A stretch of 14,383 bases of DNA from Phycisphaerae bacterium (GTDB taxonomy: Bacteria > Planctomycetota > Phycisphaerae > Sedimentisphaerales > Anaerohalosphaeraceae), in contig JAIPFN010000138.1 in the NCBI GenBank assembly GCA_021736615.1, forward strand, positions 1 through 14,383, in the 5' to 3' direction. This document shows positions 1 through 7,547 of the stretch, piece by piece; the stretch's first letter is position 1, and each line of letters opens with the position of its first letter. The position numbers were made by a program, and so were the translations under genes. The notes under the pieces are model-generated. The model was not told the origin of the DNA. It ran no database searches and saw only the letters and a program-made list of their open reading frames with translations.

Positions 1-1613
1 TTCGTCACGATGTAAACGAAGCCGAAGTCGGTATGGCCGTATTGGTGCATCATTCCTTCCCTGACGAAATTGAGTTGGCTAACGGTGTTGCCACCCTGGA
101 AAAAAGAGCATCAGGTCAAGACACGTTTATCACACTGGTAACCCAGGCCGGTGCGGTGTCAGTTACCAACCCGGAGGGCGGTTCGATTCCGGAGGAAGTT
201 ACCGGCGGGCTGCGGCCGTCCGGAAGTCGCCGGTCGCCGGTCTTTGTTCGAGCATCGAATCTTGTCCCGCTAGGTACGAAGGTGATGGATTGGGATCAGG
301 ATTACCGTGACCTGATCGATTTGCTCGTTGCGGTCAGTAACCGGTACAAGGAGATTACCGGCAAAACTACTTATGTGCTGGACCTGGAGTACAAGAAAGT
401 TGCGCCGGGTGGTATGGTTTTGCCGGCAGGCGGTTTAGTTGTAAAGCAGGTCCGCCCAATCCCGCAGCCGGACGAAACGCCGAGTATAACACCGTTTCTG
501 CTAAGCGAGACAGCCGACTATACCGTGTTTTCAGGGGAATTTGAAAATACGGATCCGGTGGACATTTTTGCGACGCATCGACTCAAATCGCAATGGACGC
601 TTGAGACAAGAAGCTGCTGGCTGGATGATCCGAACCTTGCCGAATGTTTGTATTCTAACGCGGCAATAGAATATTTAGACGGTGACAGAATCCGGGACGT
701 CAGCGGACAATTGCCGCTTTTACCTTTTGCCAACCATTCATTTGACGGATCAAACACTTATGACCGCTGGTGTATGCATCATCTGGCGAATCCGCGAACT
801 TACAGTCTGCAAACGAATATTACTCCGAGGCTGGTCTCGCAGGCCCAGTGTCCGATTTTTCTACTTAGTGACCTCGCCTTGCAACCTGTTACACTTTCCG
901 AATCGAGATTCGGTATGTTGCGTTTTAATGTCGAGTATGAAAAGCCCGTGCGAGCGATATATCAGGAAAGAAGTTGGACGGACCCCGAAACGGAATTGGC
1001 GGCGAGCACATCCAATCAGTTATACCTTTGGCGATGTAAGCACGCAGAAGATGATCTTGTGTATGAACGATCCTATGAAGAACCCGGTGTCGCCGGCATT
1101 ACGACTTCGTTCTATGTTCCACAGCCGCCGAAAAATGAAAGCTGGTTTATGCGTACCGCACCGGGTGTCGAGTGGATCGAGACTGTTATAACAGGATTGA
1201 CGGCCGATCCTATTGTTCTGCATGATTATTACTCGCAGACATTCCATCCGTGGCATCATAATATCTATGAGTATTATCTGTTTGAACCGCAACTTGAGCC
1301 GGGCATCTCGCAGGATATTCTCGACGAGTTGGCCGCAAAGGATATTCGGCTGATTTACCTGGCACTGGATAAATTTGGCGGTGAGAGCCAAATAACAACC
1401 TACGGTTTTGACTACGTTCCGGGCGATTTCAACGACGATAAGTTTGTGAACCTTGCTGATTTTGCTGCGCTGGCTAAGTGGTGGCTGGAGGTTGACTGCA
1501 AAGGATGCGGCGGAACAGACCTGACAGGTGACGGCCAAATGCAACTTGACGACTTAAACGAATTTGCCAACTTATGGCTTACCGGTATCGAACAACATAT
1601 CAGCGGCGACTAA
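1..1613 (+). CDS. PEP/pyruvate-binding (PPDK N-terminal-like) protein with C-terminal dockerin, 5' partial
   Basis: The reading frame is open to the left window edge (first full codon at base 3), so the Met at 33 is probably internal and the N-terminus lies outside. Counting from that Met, residues 1 to about 143 look like the end of a PEP/pyruvate-binding ATP-grasp domain: 'GMAVLVHHSF', 'ANGVATL', 'VSVTNPEGG' and a closing 'GGLVVKQVRPIP', as in pyruvate phosphate dikinase and PEP synthase. The phosphohistidine swivelling domain that normally follows is absent. Residues 145-460 are a region I do not recognise, rich in Trp and Tyr. Residues 464-518 form a dockerin-like pair of calcium loops ('DFNDDKFVNLADF' and 'DLTGDGQMQLDDL'). 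Dockerins act outside the cytoplasm, so the protein is probably exported; a signal peptide would lie upstream of the window. Substrate and reaction are unknown. It converges on the feo operon. Confidence 0.8.
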   Translation, partial: RHDVNEAEVGMAVLVHHSFPDEIELANGVATLEKRASGQDTFITLVTQAGAVSVTNPEGGSIPEEVTGGLRPSGSRRSPVFVRASNLVPLGTKVMDWDQDYRDLIDLLVAVSNRYKEITGKTTYVLDLEYKKVAPGGMVLPAGGLVVKQVRPIPQPDETPSITPFLLSETADYTVFSGEFENTDPVDIFATHRLKSQWTLETRSCWLDDPNLAECLYSNAAIEYLDGDRIRDVSGQLPLLPFANHSFDGSNTYDRWCMHHLANPRTYSLQTNITPRLVSQAQCPIFLLSDLALQPVTLSESRFGMLRFNVEYEKPVRAIYQERSWTDPETELAASTSNQLYLWRCKHAEDDLVYERSYEEPGVAGITTSFYVPQPPKNESWFMRTAPGVEWIETVITGLTADPIVLHDYYSQTFHPWHHNIYEYYLFEPQLEPGISQDILDELAAKDIRLIYLALDKFGGESQITTYGFDYVPGDFNDDKFVNLADFAALAKWWLEVDCKGCGGTDLTGDGQMQLDDLNEFANLWLTGIEQHISGD

Positions 1614-1937
1614 CAACGATGGTATCGAAAACTTCGCAGATTATGGCTATCCTTCTGATTCACCCAAAAAGAATAAGCCGGATAATGGCGGTATTGGGAA
1701 TGTCGCGGCAGGAAAAGCAGCTGACCGTTGCCGCGGCTTGACGGTGCCATAAACTTTCCATATTATAGATTAAATGCCATTACTCAAGAAATGTAAATGA
1801 TGAATATAAGTAATATTATAATGAGGAAGCAAGAAAAGTCAATCTGAATTCATTAAAAGCCATAGCTTATTACTTATTCAACCTTTAATCAGCAAGGTGA
1901 AATAAAACCGACTTGCTTTAGACCTAATTGATATTCC
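1614..1937. other. Convergent intergenic region without a convincing gene
   Basis: This 324-base stretch separates the convergent dockerin gene and feo operon. Its first part (about 1614-1660) reads as one more dockerin-like half-repeat in a shifted frame ('NNDGIENFADYGY'), see findings. From about 1750 it is AT-rich. Two weak hairpins are visible: ACCGT/ACGGT (1724-1728 with 1741-1745) and AGCAAG/CTTGCT (1891-1896 with 1912-1917). Neither is followed by a clear T-run in the relevant direction, so I do not call an intrinsic terminator. No other gene is supported. Confidence 0.6.
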
Positions 1938-2108
1938 TCAAAACTTGTTCGCTTGTTTTTTTTGCAACTCATTACAACTGTCAATTCCGCAGCAGCTGCC
2001 TTTGGAACAAATGCACTTGTTTTTACCTGTAAGCTTTCTGAAAAATGCCCGGCAGGCCCATAGGATTGATGTGGTAACAATAAGAACTACTAAAATATTT
2101 TCTATCAT
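1938..2108 (-). CDS. FeoB-associated Cys-rich membrane protein, 56 aa
   Basis: A 56-residue protein of the small FeoB-associated Cys-rich type found just downstream of feoB in many anaerobes. Residues 4-19 form one membrane helix ('NILVVLIVTTSILWAC'), followed by a basic stretch and a cysteine cluster of form C-x-C-x4-CC-x4-C (C32, C34, C39, C40, C45), with another Cys (C19) at the end of the helix. I chose the start at 2108 because AGGAG lies 7 bases upstream and overlaps the feoB stop codon; the gap between the two genes is 11 bases, so they are almost certainly co-transcribed and translationally linked. An upstream in-frame ATG would place the gene deep inside feoB and lacks support. The role is not established; the cysteines suggest binding of iron or another metal, or redox work at the FeoB exit side (inference). 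Confidence 0.88.
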   Translation of the reverse strand: MIENILVVLIVTTSILWACRAFFRKLTGKNKCICSKGSCCGIDSCNELQKKQANKF

Positions 2109-2119
2109 AAGTACTCTCC

Positions 2120-4183
2120 TTATGCTATTAAACTTCCAACCTGATAAACAACCAGCGTAATAACATACGCCAGGGCGGTCAGCCCGAAAAACTGCAGCGC
2201 GGCCCATCGCCATGAACCGGTTTCCCGCTTGCACATGACAAGCGTTGCCATGCACGGGGCACTTATCAAACAAAAGAGCATGATACAGAACCCCTGCAGC
2301 GGGGTATAGTTCTTTGCCAGTTTTTCACGCAGAGTCAGCGACGACTCTTCTGTTTCTCCGACCGAATAAACTATTCCCATTTGAGCGACAAAAACTTCCT
2401 TGGCTGCTAAAGCGCCGATTAGAGCGGTACTAACCCGGTAATCAAATCCGAGTGGTTTGACCGCGATTTCCATAACGCCGCCGACTCTGCCGGCGATTGA
2501 ATGCCTGAGCTCAACGTTCTGGGCCTGCTCGCCGGTTAAACCTGCCAATTGATCCTCGGAAGGTTTCGGATATGTCGTTGCCGCCCACAGTATTATAGAT
2601 ATCCCTAAAAGAACGGTACCGGCTTTTTTCAGGTACATCCAGCTGCGGTCCCACATGTGAATAAGAACACCTCTGATAGTCGGGATGCGATAAGGCGGAA
2701 GCTCCATGACAAACGGCAGCGTTTCGCCTTTAAACAAAGTCTTCCGCAGCAATTTTGCGCAGATAACAGCTAGCACGATCCCGGTCATGTACATCGACCA
2801 CATCACAAGGCCCTGCCATTTGTCGGCAAAAAATGCCGGTATCAAAAGCACGTAGATCGGAAGCCTCGCTCCGCAGCTCATCAGCGGTATCACGAGAATA
2901 GTCGTCAGACGGCTGTGGCGATTTTCCAGCACGCGAGTACTCATAATCGCAGGCACCGAACAACCGAAACCGATAAGCATCGGAATAAAGCTCTTACCGT
3001 GGAGGCCGATCTTGTGCATGATGCGGTCCATGATAAACGCCGCCCTTGCCATATATCCGGAATCTTCAAGAATCGCTATCGCCAGAAACAGCAGCATAAT
3101 ATTAGGAACAAATACGATCACACCGCCGACGCCGCCTATGATACCGTCGACAATAAGCGATTGGATCGGACTTTCATACCCTGCCGGCCACAAGCCGGTT
3201 ATCGCAACGCTTAACCATTGAAACATTCCTTCGATCAGTTTCATCAAAGGATCGCCAATTGTAAATGTCAGTTTGAAGACGCCATACATCAGGGCCGCAA
3301 AAATCGGAAACGCGAGCCCCCTGTGGAGAATTACCATGTCTGCAAGGTCACTGCGCGTATGCCTCATCTCAACGGAGTCCTCAACAGCTTCTTCGCAGGC
3401 ACCGGATATAAAACCGTAACGCCGGTCAGCAACTAATATGTCTGGCGCATCACCGGTTACTTTTATCAAATGCTCGACACTTTCGGAGACAGCTTGCAGG
3501 ACTTGCGGGCTGTGACCCTTTTCAAGAATTTCCTTATCCTGCTCGAGAAGCTTTAAGGCCAGCCATCGGGAACCATATTTTTCTGCCAGCCGATGCTCAC
3601 TATCGAGAAGCTTTTCTATTTTAGATAATTCTTCTTCGATCTCAACGCCATAATATATTGTCTGGGCGGTTTTGGGTCTTGGGTTTTGTGCGGTCTCGAT
3701 CACCACATCGAGCAGGTTGTCGAGCCCCTTGCCCTTATTGCCGACTACGGGAATAATCGGTGCATTAAAGAAGTGAGACAGGATTGCATTGTCGAAGATG
3801 ATGCCGCGGCGTTCGGAAATATCCGACATGTTAAATGCGAGCACCAAGGGAACATTCATCTCAAATAACTGGGTTGCAAGATAAAGATTACGCTCGAGAT
3901 TCGAGGAATCAACGATATCGACCACGACATCGGGATGCTCGTCGACTATGTAATTACGCGCGACTACCTCTTCTATCGAAAAGGCTGTCAGACTGTATGT
4001 CCCCGGAAGATCAACCAATTCGATCTCAACACCATTGTGGGTACAAACACCTTCCTTTTTATCGACGGTAACTCCGGGATAATTTCCGACATGCTGGCGC
4101 GTACCCGTCAAAGCGTTGAAGATCGTCGTCTTACCGCTGTTGGGGTTGCCGGCTATGGCTACTTTTATTTTTTTGTTACCCAT
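2120..4183 (-). CDS. feoB: Ferrous iron transport protein B (FeoB)
   Basis: FeoB is the inner-membrane Fe(II) permease with an N-terminal G-protein domain. All GTPase motifs are present: P-loop GNPNSGKT (12-19), the switch-I stretch NYPGVTV (34-40), DLPG (58-61) and NMSD (118-121), which is the usual FeoB form of NKxD. A helical spacer domain follows to about residue 270. The membrane part (about 285-687) has the two conserved gate cysteine motifs, GCSVP (C408) and MSCGARLP (C437). The length, 687 residues, is normal for a FeoB without extra C-terminal domains. The start at 4183 has AGGG 7 bases upstream. It lies 84 bases after the DtxR-FeoA gene and 11 bases before the Cys-rich partner. A DtxR-type palindrome in the upstream gap suggests iron-dependent repression. 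Nothing looks broken. Confidence 0.98.
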   Translation of the reverse strand: MGNKKIKVAIAGNPNSGKTTIFNALTGTRQHVGNYPGVTVDKKEGVCTHNGVEIELVDLPGTYSLTAFSIEEVVARNYIVDEHPDVVVDIVDSSNLERNLYLATQLFEMNVPLVLAFNMSDISERRGIIFDNAILSHFFNAPIIPVVGNKGKGLDNLLDVVIETAQNPRPKTAQTIYYGVEIEEELSKIEKLLDSEHRLAEKYGSRWLALKLLEQDKEILEKGHSPQVLQAVSESVEHLIKVTGDAPDILVADRRYGFISGACEEAVEDSVEMRHTRSDLADMVILHRGLAFPIFAALMYGVFKLTFTIGDPLMKLIEGMFQWLSVAITGLWPAGYESPIQSLIVDGIIGGVGGVIVFVPNIMLLFLAIAILEDSGYMARAAFIMDRIMHKIGLHGKSFIPMLIGFGCSVPAIMSTRVLENRHSRLTTILVIPLMSCGARLPIYVLLIPAFFADKWQGLVMWSMYMTGIVLAVICAKLLRKTLFKGETLPFVMELPPYRIPTIRGVLIHMWDRSWMYLKKAGTVLLGISIILWAATTYPKPSEDQLAGLTGEQAQNVELRHSIAGRVGGVMEIAVKPLGFDYRVSTALIGALAAKEVFVAQMGIVYSVGETEESSLTLREKLAKNYTPLQGFCIMLFCLISAPCMATLVMCKRETGSWRWAALQFFGLTALAYVITLVVYQVGSLIA

Positions 4184-4236
4184 GTTTTTCCCTGGTACGT
4201 TACGGAAACTCCTTGCCTTAGCTGTCCCTGAATAAG

Positions 4237-4250
4237 TTAGGGCTGACTAA
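4237..4250. promoter_or_regulatory. Putative DtxR-family operator before feoB
   Basis: TTAGGGCTGACTAA lies in the 84-base gap between the regulator gene and feoB. TTAG and CTAA are exact inverted repeats six bases apart, and the palindrome extends by two base pairs on each side (AGTTAG/CTAACT, 4235-4252). It matches the site in front of the regulator at 11 of 14 positions (shared pattern TTAGGNNNGACTAA) and resembles the known DtxR/MntR boxes built on TTAGGN/NCCTAA. An overlapping second palindrome, ACTAACTGATTAGT (4246-4259), shares the CTAA half and could hold a second dimer. I see no strong -35/-10 pair beside it. Binding is inferred, not shown. Confidence 0.65.
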
Positions 4251-4267
4251 CTGATTAGTTAAAAAAA

Positions 4268-5020
4268 TTACAGCATAGTGATCTCAATATCCGCTGCCTC
4301 GTTTCTACGCAGCGAAAGATGGTACCCTTTGACCTTGATGTCTATGGGATCGCCCAAAGGCGCCACTCGCTTAAACTCGACCAAAGCGCCCCTGCCTACA
4401 CCCATCTCGGCGAGCCTTTTTGCGAGAATGCCGCCGCGATTGATATTAACGACCACGCCTTTTTGGTTTGGCTTTAGGTCGGCTACGGTCATGTGTTTTT
4501 TTGCATTGAGCATGCCTTTTCCGGCATTTCTAAACTTTTGCAAACACGAATCCATGCATTTTTCACAATTATCCTTCTTCGAGGTACTGCAATAATCGGC
4601 AAAACTTTTTAACCAGTCCTTGCCGCCTCGCGGGCAGACTTCCAGAAACTCCATGAAATCGACGAGCTTTTCAACAACCGGCCGGGGAATACTATGTTCG
4701 AGGCTGCAGGCCCCTTCGTCTGCGATATCTTTGTCAATACCCAATACGCCAGTGAAAAATTCCTTAAGTATCTGGTGTCGGCGAACTACTTTTTCGGCTA
4801 CTTCCAGACCAGCCGGGGTAAGCGTTATCACCTCGTAAGGGGCATAATTTACGTATTTCTTCTCCTTGAGGACCTGCAACGCACCGGTCACAGAAGAAGC
4901 CTTTACGCAAAGCCTATCGGCAATATCCTTTGCACGGGCGGCTCCTTTTGACTTAGCTATCCAGAAGATCGCTTCGAGGTAATCCTCAAGGCTCGCACTT
5001 ATTTTTTCTGCTCTTACCAT
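4268..5020 (-). CDS. DtxR/MntR-family metal-dependent repressor fused to FeoA domain
   Basis: A 250-residue protein. Residues 1-75 are the winged-helix DNA-binding domain ('SLEDYLEAIFWIAK', 'RAKDIADRLCVKASSVTGALQVLKE'). Residues 76-128 are the dimerisation and metal-sensing domain. Candidate ligands are D13 and E16 (MntR D8/E11 positions), H82, E102, and C105-x2-E108-H109, which lines up with Cys102/Glu105/His106 of DtxR; a Cys here favours Fe(II) over Mn(II). Residues 129-160 carry five more cysteines (C129, C144, C152, C155, C159). Residues 178-250 are a FeoA-type SH3 domain ('MTVADLKPNQKGVVV', 'KRLAEMGVGRGALVEF', 'KGYHLSLRRNEAADIEI'). AAGGTG lies 5 bases before the ATG. It precedes feoB on the same strand and has an operator at its own promoter, so it probably regulates itself and feoB. 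No separate feoA is seen, so the domain may also serve FeoB. Confidence 0.93.
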   Translation of the reverse strand: MVRAEKISASLEDYLEAIFWIAKSKGAARAKDIADRLCVKASSVTGALQVLKEKKYVNYAPYEVITLTPAGLEVAEKVVRRHQILKEFFTGVLGIDKDIADEGACSLEHSIPRPVVEKLVDFMEFLEVCPRGGKDWLKSFADYCSTSKKDNCEKCMDSCLQKFRNAGKGMLNAKKHMTVADLKPNQKGVVVNINRGGILAKRLAEMGVGRGALVEFKRVAPLGDPIDIKVKGYHLSLRRNEAADIEITML

Positions 5021-5039
5021 AATAACACCTTAAATTTAA

Positions 5040-5053
5040 TTAGGCTAGACTAA
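5040..5053. promoter_or_regulatory. Putative DtxR-family operator at the regulator's own promoter
   Basis: TTAGGCTAGACTAA is a near-perfect palindrome (TTAGGCT against TTAGTCT, one mismatch in seven). It starts one base downstream of the predicted -10 element and so covers the expected transcription start, the position where a repressor blocks RNA polymerase. It agrees at 11 of 14 bases with the palindrome before feoB. It closely resembles published DtxR/IdeR/MntR boxes. The spacing to the promoter and the repeated occurrence are seen directly; occupancy by the neighbouring regulator is inferred. Confidence 0.75.
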
Positions 5054-5054
5054 C

Positions 5055-5083
5055 ATTTTACGGCAAAGCCAAGAAAAGGTCAA
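5055..5083 (-). promoter_or_regulatory. Sigma70-like promoter for the DtxR-FeoA gene
   Basis: On the minus strand TTGACC (5083-5078) is followed, after exactly 17 bases, by TAAAAT (5060-5055). These match the -35 (TTGACA) and -10 (TATAAT) consensus at five of six positions each. The predicted start falls inside the palindrome at 5040-5053, leaving a 5' leader of roughly 28 bases before the ATG at 5020. Confidence 0.7.
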
Positions 5084-5118
5084 GGAAAATTTGATGAATT
5101 TTGATAATTCAGGATTTT

Positions 5119-5158
5119 TACAGCCCTTAGGGGCACATATTACCCCGTATTAGCTGTA
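5119..5158. repeat. Nested inverted repeat between ptsP end and regulator promoter
   Basis: TACAGC (5119-5124) pairs with GCTGTA (5153-5158), and inside it GGGG (5130-5133) pairs with CCCC (5143-5146). No T-run follows on either strand, so it is not a standard intrinsic terminator. It may be a weak RNA fold at the 3' end of the ptsP transcript, a protein-binding site, or chance. Confidence 0.3.
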
Positions 5159-5274
5159 TTATTTCGGGTTTTGATGGTGGGTGAAAGTCGAAATGACGCT
5201 TAATTGTATCCTTAATACCGGTCGCAAACACGCTATTATGTGTATATTGCAATCGCCGGGAGGCTTTGAATTTA

Positions 5275-7521
5275 CTACGAATTGATATTGAGTATCTTTG
5301 CGATTTCGGCAACCCGCGATTTTGAGAGGACTTGCTCGGCTAATTGTTTTGCCTCGGTCATATCTATCGCATTTATGGTTTTTTGCAATTTCGGGGCAAA
5401 AGAGGCGTCGACGCTGAAAGTTTTCAGGCCTATGCCCAGCAGAAAAGCGGTGAACTTATCGTCGTGCGCCATGTCGCCGCAAAGAGAGACGTCCTTACCG
5501 TGTTTGTTTGCTGTAGAAACTACATGATGTATCGCCCGCAAAACCGAGGGGTGATGGGGGAGGTAGAAACTTTCGACCTTTTCGTTTGTCCTGTCGACGC
5601 CGAGCATGAACTGTATAAAATCGTTAGTACCTATAGAGAAGAAATCGGCCTCGGCGGCAAAATCTTCCATCAGATCGACAATGCTCGGAAGTTCAACCAT
5701 TATCCCGATCTTCGGGCTGGAGTTGTGAGATGTTCCTTCGCTGGTCATAACCTCGCTGCACTGGCGCACAACATCACTGGCCTCAATAAATTCATCGATC
5801 GACGAAATCATAGGAAACATAATACGAACATCGGCACCGGCACCGGCTCGCAATATCGCCCGGATCTGTTTTGAAAAGACCGGTTTATTCTGTAGTGAAA
5901 AACGAATACTTCTCATACCCATACCCGGGTTCTGCTCGTGGGCATTCTGGTAATATGAAAGGACTTTGTCGCCACCGATATCGAGCGTTCGAAAAACAAC
6001 GGGCTTGCCCTCCATCTGATCGATAAGTTTTCCATACGTAACAAACTGCTCCTGTTCGGAAGGGAAATCCCGCCGAATAATAAACGGGAACTCGGTCCTG
6101 TAAAGGCCGACCCCGCCGCAATGCATCTCGGAAGCAAGCTTAAGATCGCTAAGCAAATTAATATTGGCGAAAATATTTATTTTCGTACCGTCGGCTGTGA
6201 CCGTTTCCGGCTTGATGTCTTTCTTTTCAAGGTGGGCCTTTTTGCGATCTTCGTTGCGCTTTAAGAATTTTTCTGAAACTTCTTCCGTCGGATTGATATA
6301 AACATTGCCGGTTTCGGCATCTATCAGTATGGGAGTTTTTTCGCCGACTCTCAAAAGCTGCGAATCATTGGCGATAACCATCGGTATCTGAAGCGAACGC
6401 GAAAGTATGGACAGATGACTCGTCACACCGCCGTTGACAAGAATGATACCTTTGACCCCCTCCGAGGACATTCTAAGCAGCTCTGAAGGGAAAATTTCGC
6501 TCGCTATAATAATACGATTTCCGTACCTGGCGATGTCTTCTTTTTCACCGAGAAGATTTCCCATAATCCGAAAGACAAGGTCTTCGACATCCTGCACCTT
6601 TTCACGAACATAATCATGCGTAGAAGATGAAAAGATATCCAGAAATTTCCTGGCAACGGTAAGGACGGCAACGGGGGGATTGGTTCCGCCCTCTATCATC
6701 CTGCTCATCGCACCGACAAATTCCTTGTCCTTTAAGATCATAAGATGCGATGCAAAGATCAGCGATGCGGCATCGCTAAGCTTTTCCTCAACCCTCTCTT
6801 GCAGCTCTTCCAGCTGCTGGTGGGTAAGAGCAACCGCGTTTTCAAAATCCGACAACAAATACTGCTCAGCAAAATCCCTGGCAAGCAGCGAGGCAAGCGT
6901 CTTTTGTTTGTCGATAATCTTCGACGTGGAAAAAGCAAATCCTTCCGATGCCGATTTGCCGCTGATAAAAACTGATTCTTGCGTCAAAGCCGACTCTTTC
7001 TTCTCATGCGGTGAGTGCACGGACATAAGGAAACGGGCATTTTCTATAATATTGGCAAGCTGAGAACCAACCGCCTTACAGGCAAGGATGTCTTCATTAG
7101 TAAATTTCTTGCGCTTCTTGCGGCGAAGTACGAGAACACCTATACGCGTAATACCTCGCGAGATCGGGACGACCAGGAAATTATCAAACTGCTCCTCACC
7201 GGTACCGATAAACATTTTGTAATCCGGGTGGCTGGACGCCTTGGTAGTAGTGATAGGGCGAAGCTCCTTAAGAGCGGTTCCGGCAAGCCCTTCGCCGAGC
7301 TTCATCTTGACATGATCGACGGCGTCGGGACTAAGCCCCTTTGTCGCACGCAGAACAAGCTCGTCGACATCCTCGTCATAAAGCCAGATCGAACAAACAT
7401 CCGACTTGATATGATGCGAGACGAGTTCGACGATGCGCTGAAGAATATTCTCCACCGAAACACTGTCGCGAAACAGGTGATTCAATTCTCCAATATCACA
7501 AAGTAATTTAATCTGATCCAT
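5275..7521 (-). CDS. ptsP: GAF-domain PEP-protein phosphotransferase (EI-Ntr/PtsP type)
   Basis: This is enzyme I of the phosphotransferase relay, which takes phosphate from PEP onto a histidine and passes it to an HPr/NPr protein. Residues 1-165 form a GAF sensor domain ('SVENILQRIVELVSHHIKSDVCSIWLYDE', 'GEGLAGTALKE'), which marks the nitrogen-related PtsP class rather than the sugar PtsI. Residues 186-410 are the N-terminal enzyme I and phosphohistidine domain, with GGVTSHLSIL carrying the phospho-accepting H369. Residues 440-735 are the PEP-binding barrel, with GLYRTEF (R475), 'FFSIGTNDFIQFMLGVDRTNE' (628-648) and the catalytic C681 in CGDMAHD. Its 748 residues fit PtsP. The best SD near the start at 7521 is weak (GGAA about 9 bases away). 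It follows the 90-residue membrane gene by 26 bases, at the end of the pyrE operon. No HPr or EIIA gene is in the window, so its partner lies elsewhere. Confidence 0.95.
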   Translation of the reverse strand: MDQIKLLCDIGELNHLFRDSVSVENILQRIVELVSHHIKSDVCSIWLYDEDVDELVLRATKGLSPDAVDHVKMKLGEGLAGTALKELRPITTTKASSHPDYKMFIGTGEEQFDNFLVVPISRGITRIGVLVLRRKKRKKFTNEDILACKAVGSQLANIIENARFLMSVHSPHEKKESALTQESVFISGKSASEGFAFSTSKIIDKQKTLASLLARDFAEQYLLSDFENAVALTHQQLEELQERVEEKLSDAASLIFASHLMILKDKEFVGAMSRMIEGGTNPPVAVLTVARKFLDIFSSSTHDYVREKVQDVEDLVFRIMGNLLGEKEDIARYGNRIIIASEIFPSELLRMSSEGVKGIILVNGGVTSHLSILSRSLQIPMVIANDSQLLRVGEKTPILIDAETGNVYINPTEEVSEKFLKRNEDRKKAHLEKKDIKPETVTADGTKINIFANINLLSDLKLASEMHCGGVGLYRTEFPFIIRRDFPSEQEQFVTYGKLIDQMEGKPVVFRTLDIGGDKVLSYYQNAHEQNPGMGMRSIRFSLQNKPVFSKQIRAILRAGAGADVRIMFPMISSIDEFIEASDVVRQCSEVMTSEGTSHNSSPKIGIMVELPSIVDLMEDFAAEADFFSIGTNDFIQFMLGVDRTNEKVESFYLPHHPSVLRAIHHVVSTANKHGKDVSLCGDMAHDDKFTAFLLGIGLKTFSVDASFAPKLQKTINAIDMTEAKQLAEQVLSKSRVAEIAKILNINS

Positions 7522-7547
7522 CGCCGGAATTTCCAGTAAAATAAGTA

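Noticed and set aside
1020..1544. 174-codon minus-strand frame opposite the dockerin gene
   Set aside because: Shadow of a well-supported gene; no recognisable domain and no ribosome site.
1891..1917. AGCAAG/CTTGCT hairpin after the feo operon as a terminator
   Set aside because: Six-base stem with a 15-base loop and no T-run after it in the minus direction.
1938..2273. Longer 111-residue version of the Cys-rich gene starting inside feoB
   Set aside because: The extra N-terminus is read from feoB in another frame, while the internal ATG at 2108 has a clear AGGAG and matches the known small family.
5344..5874. 176-codon plus-strand frame opposite ptsP
   Set aside because: Antisense to the PEP-binding barrel of ptsP, with no protein motif.
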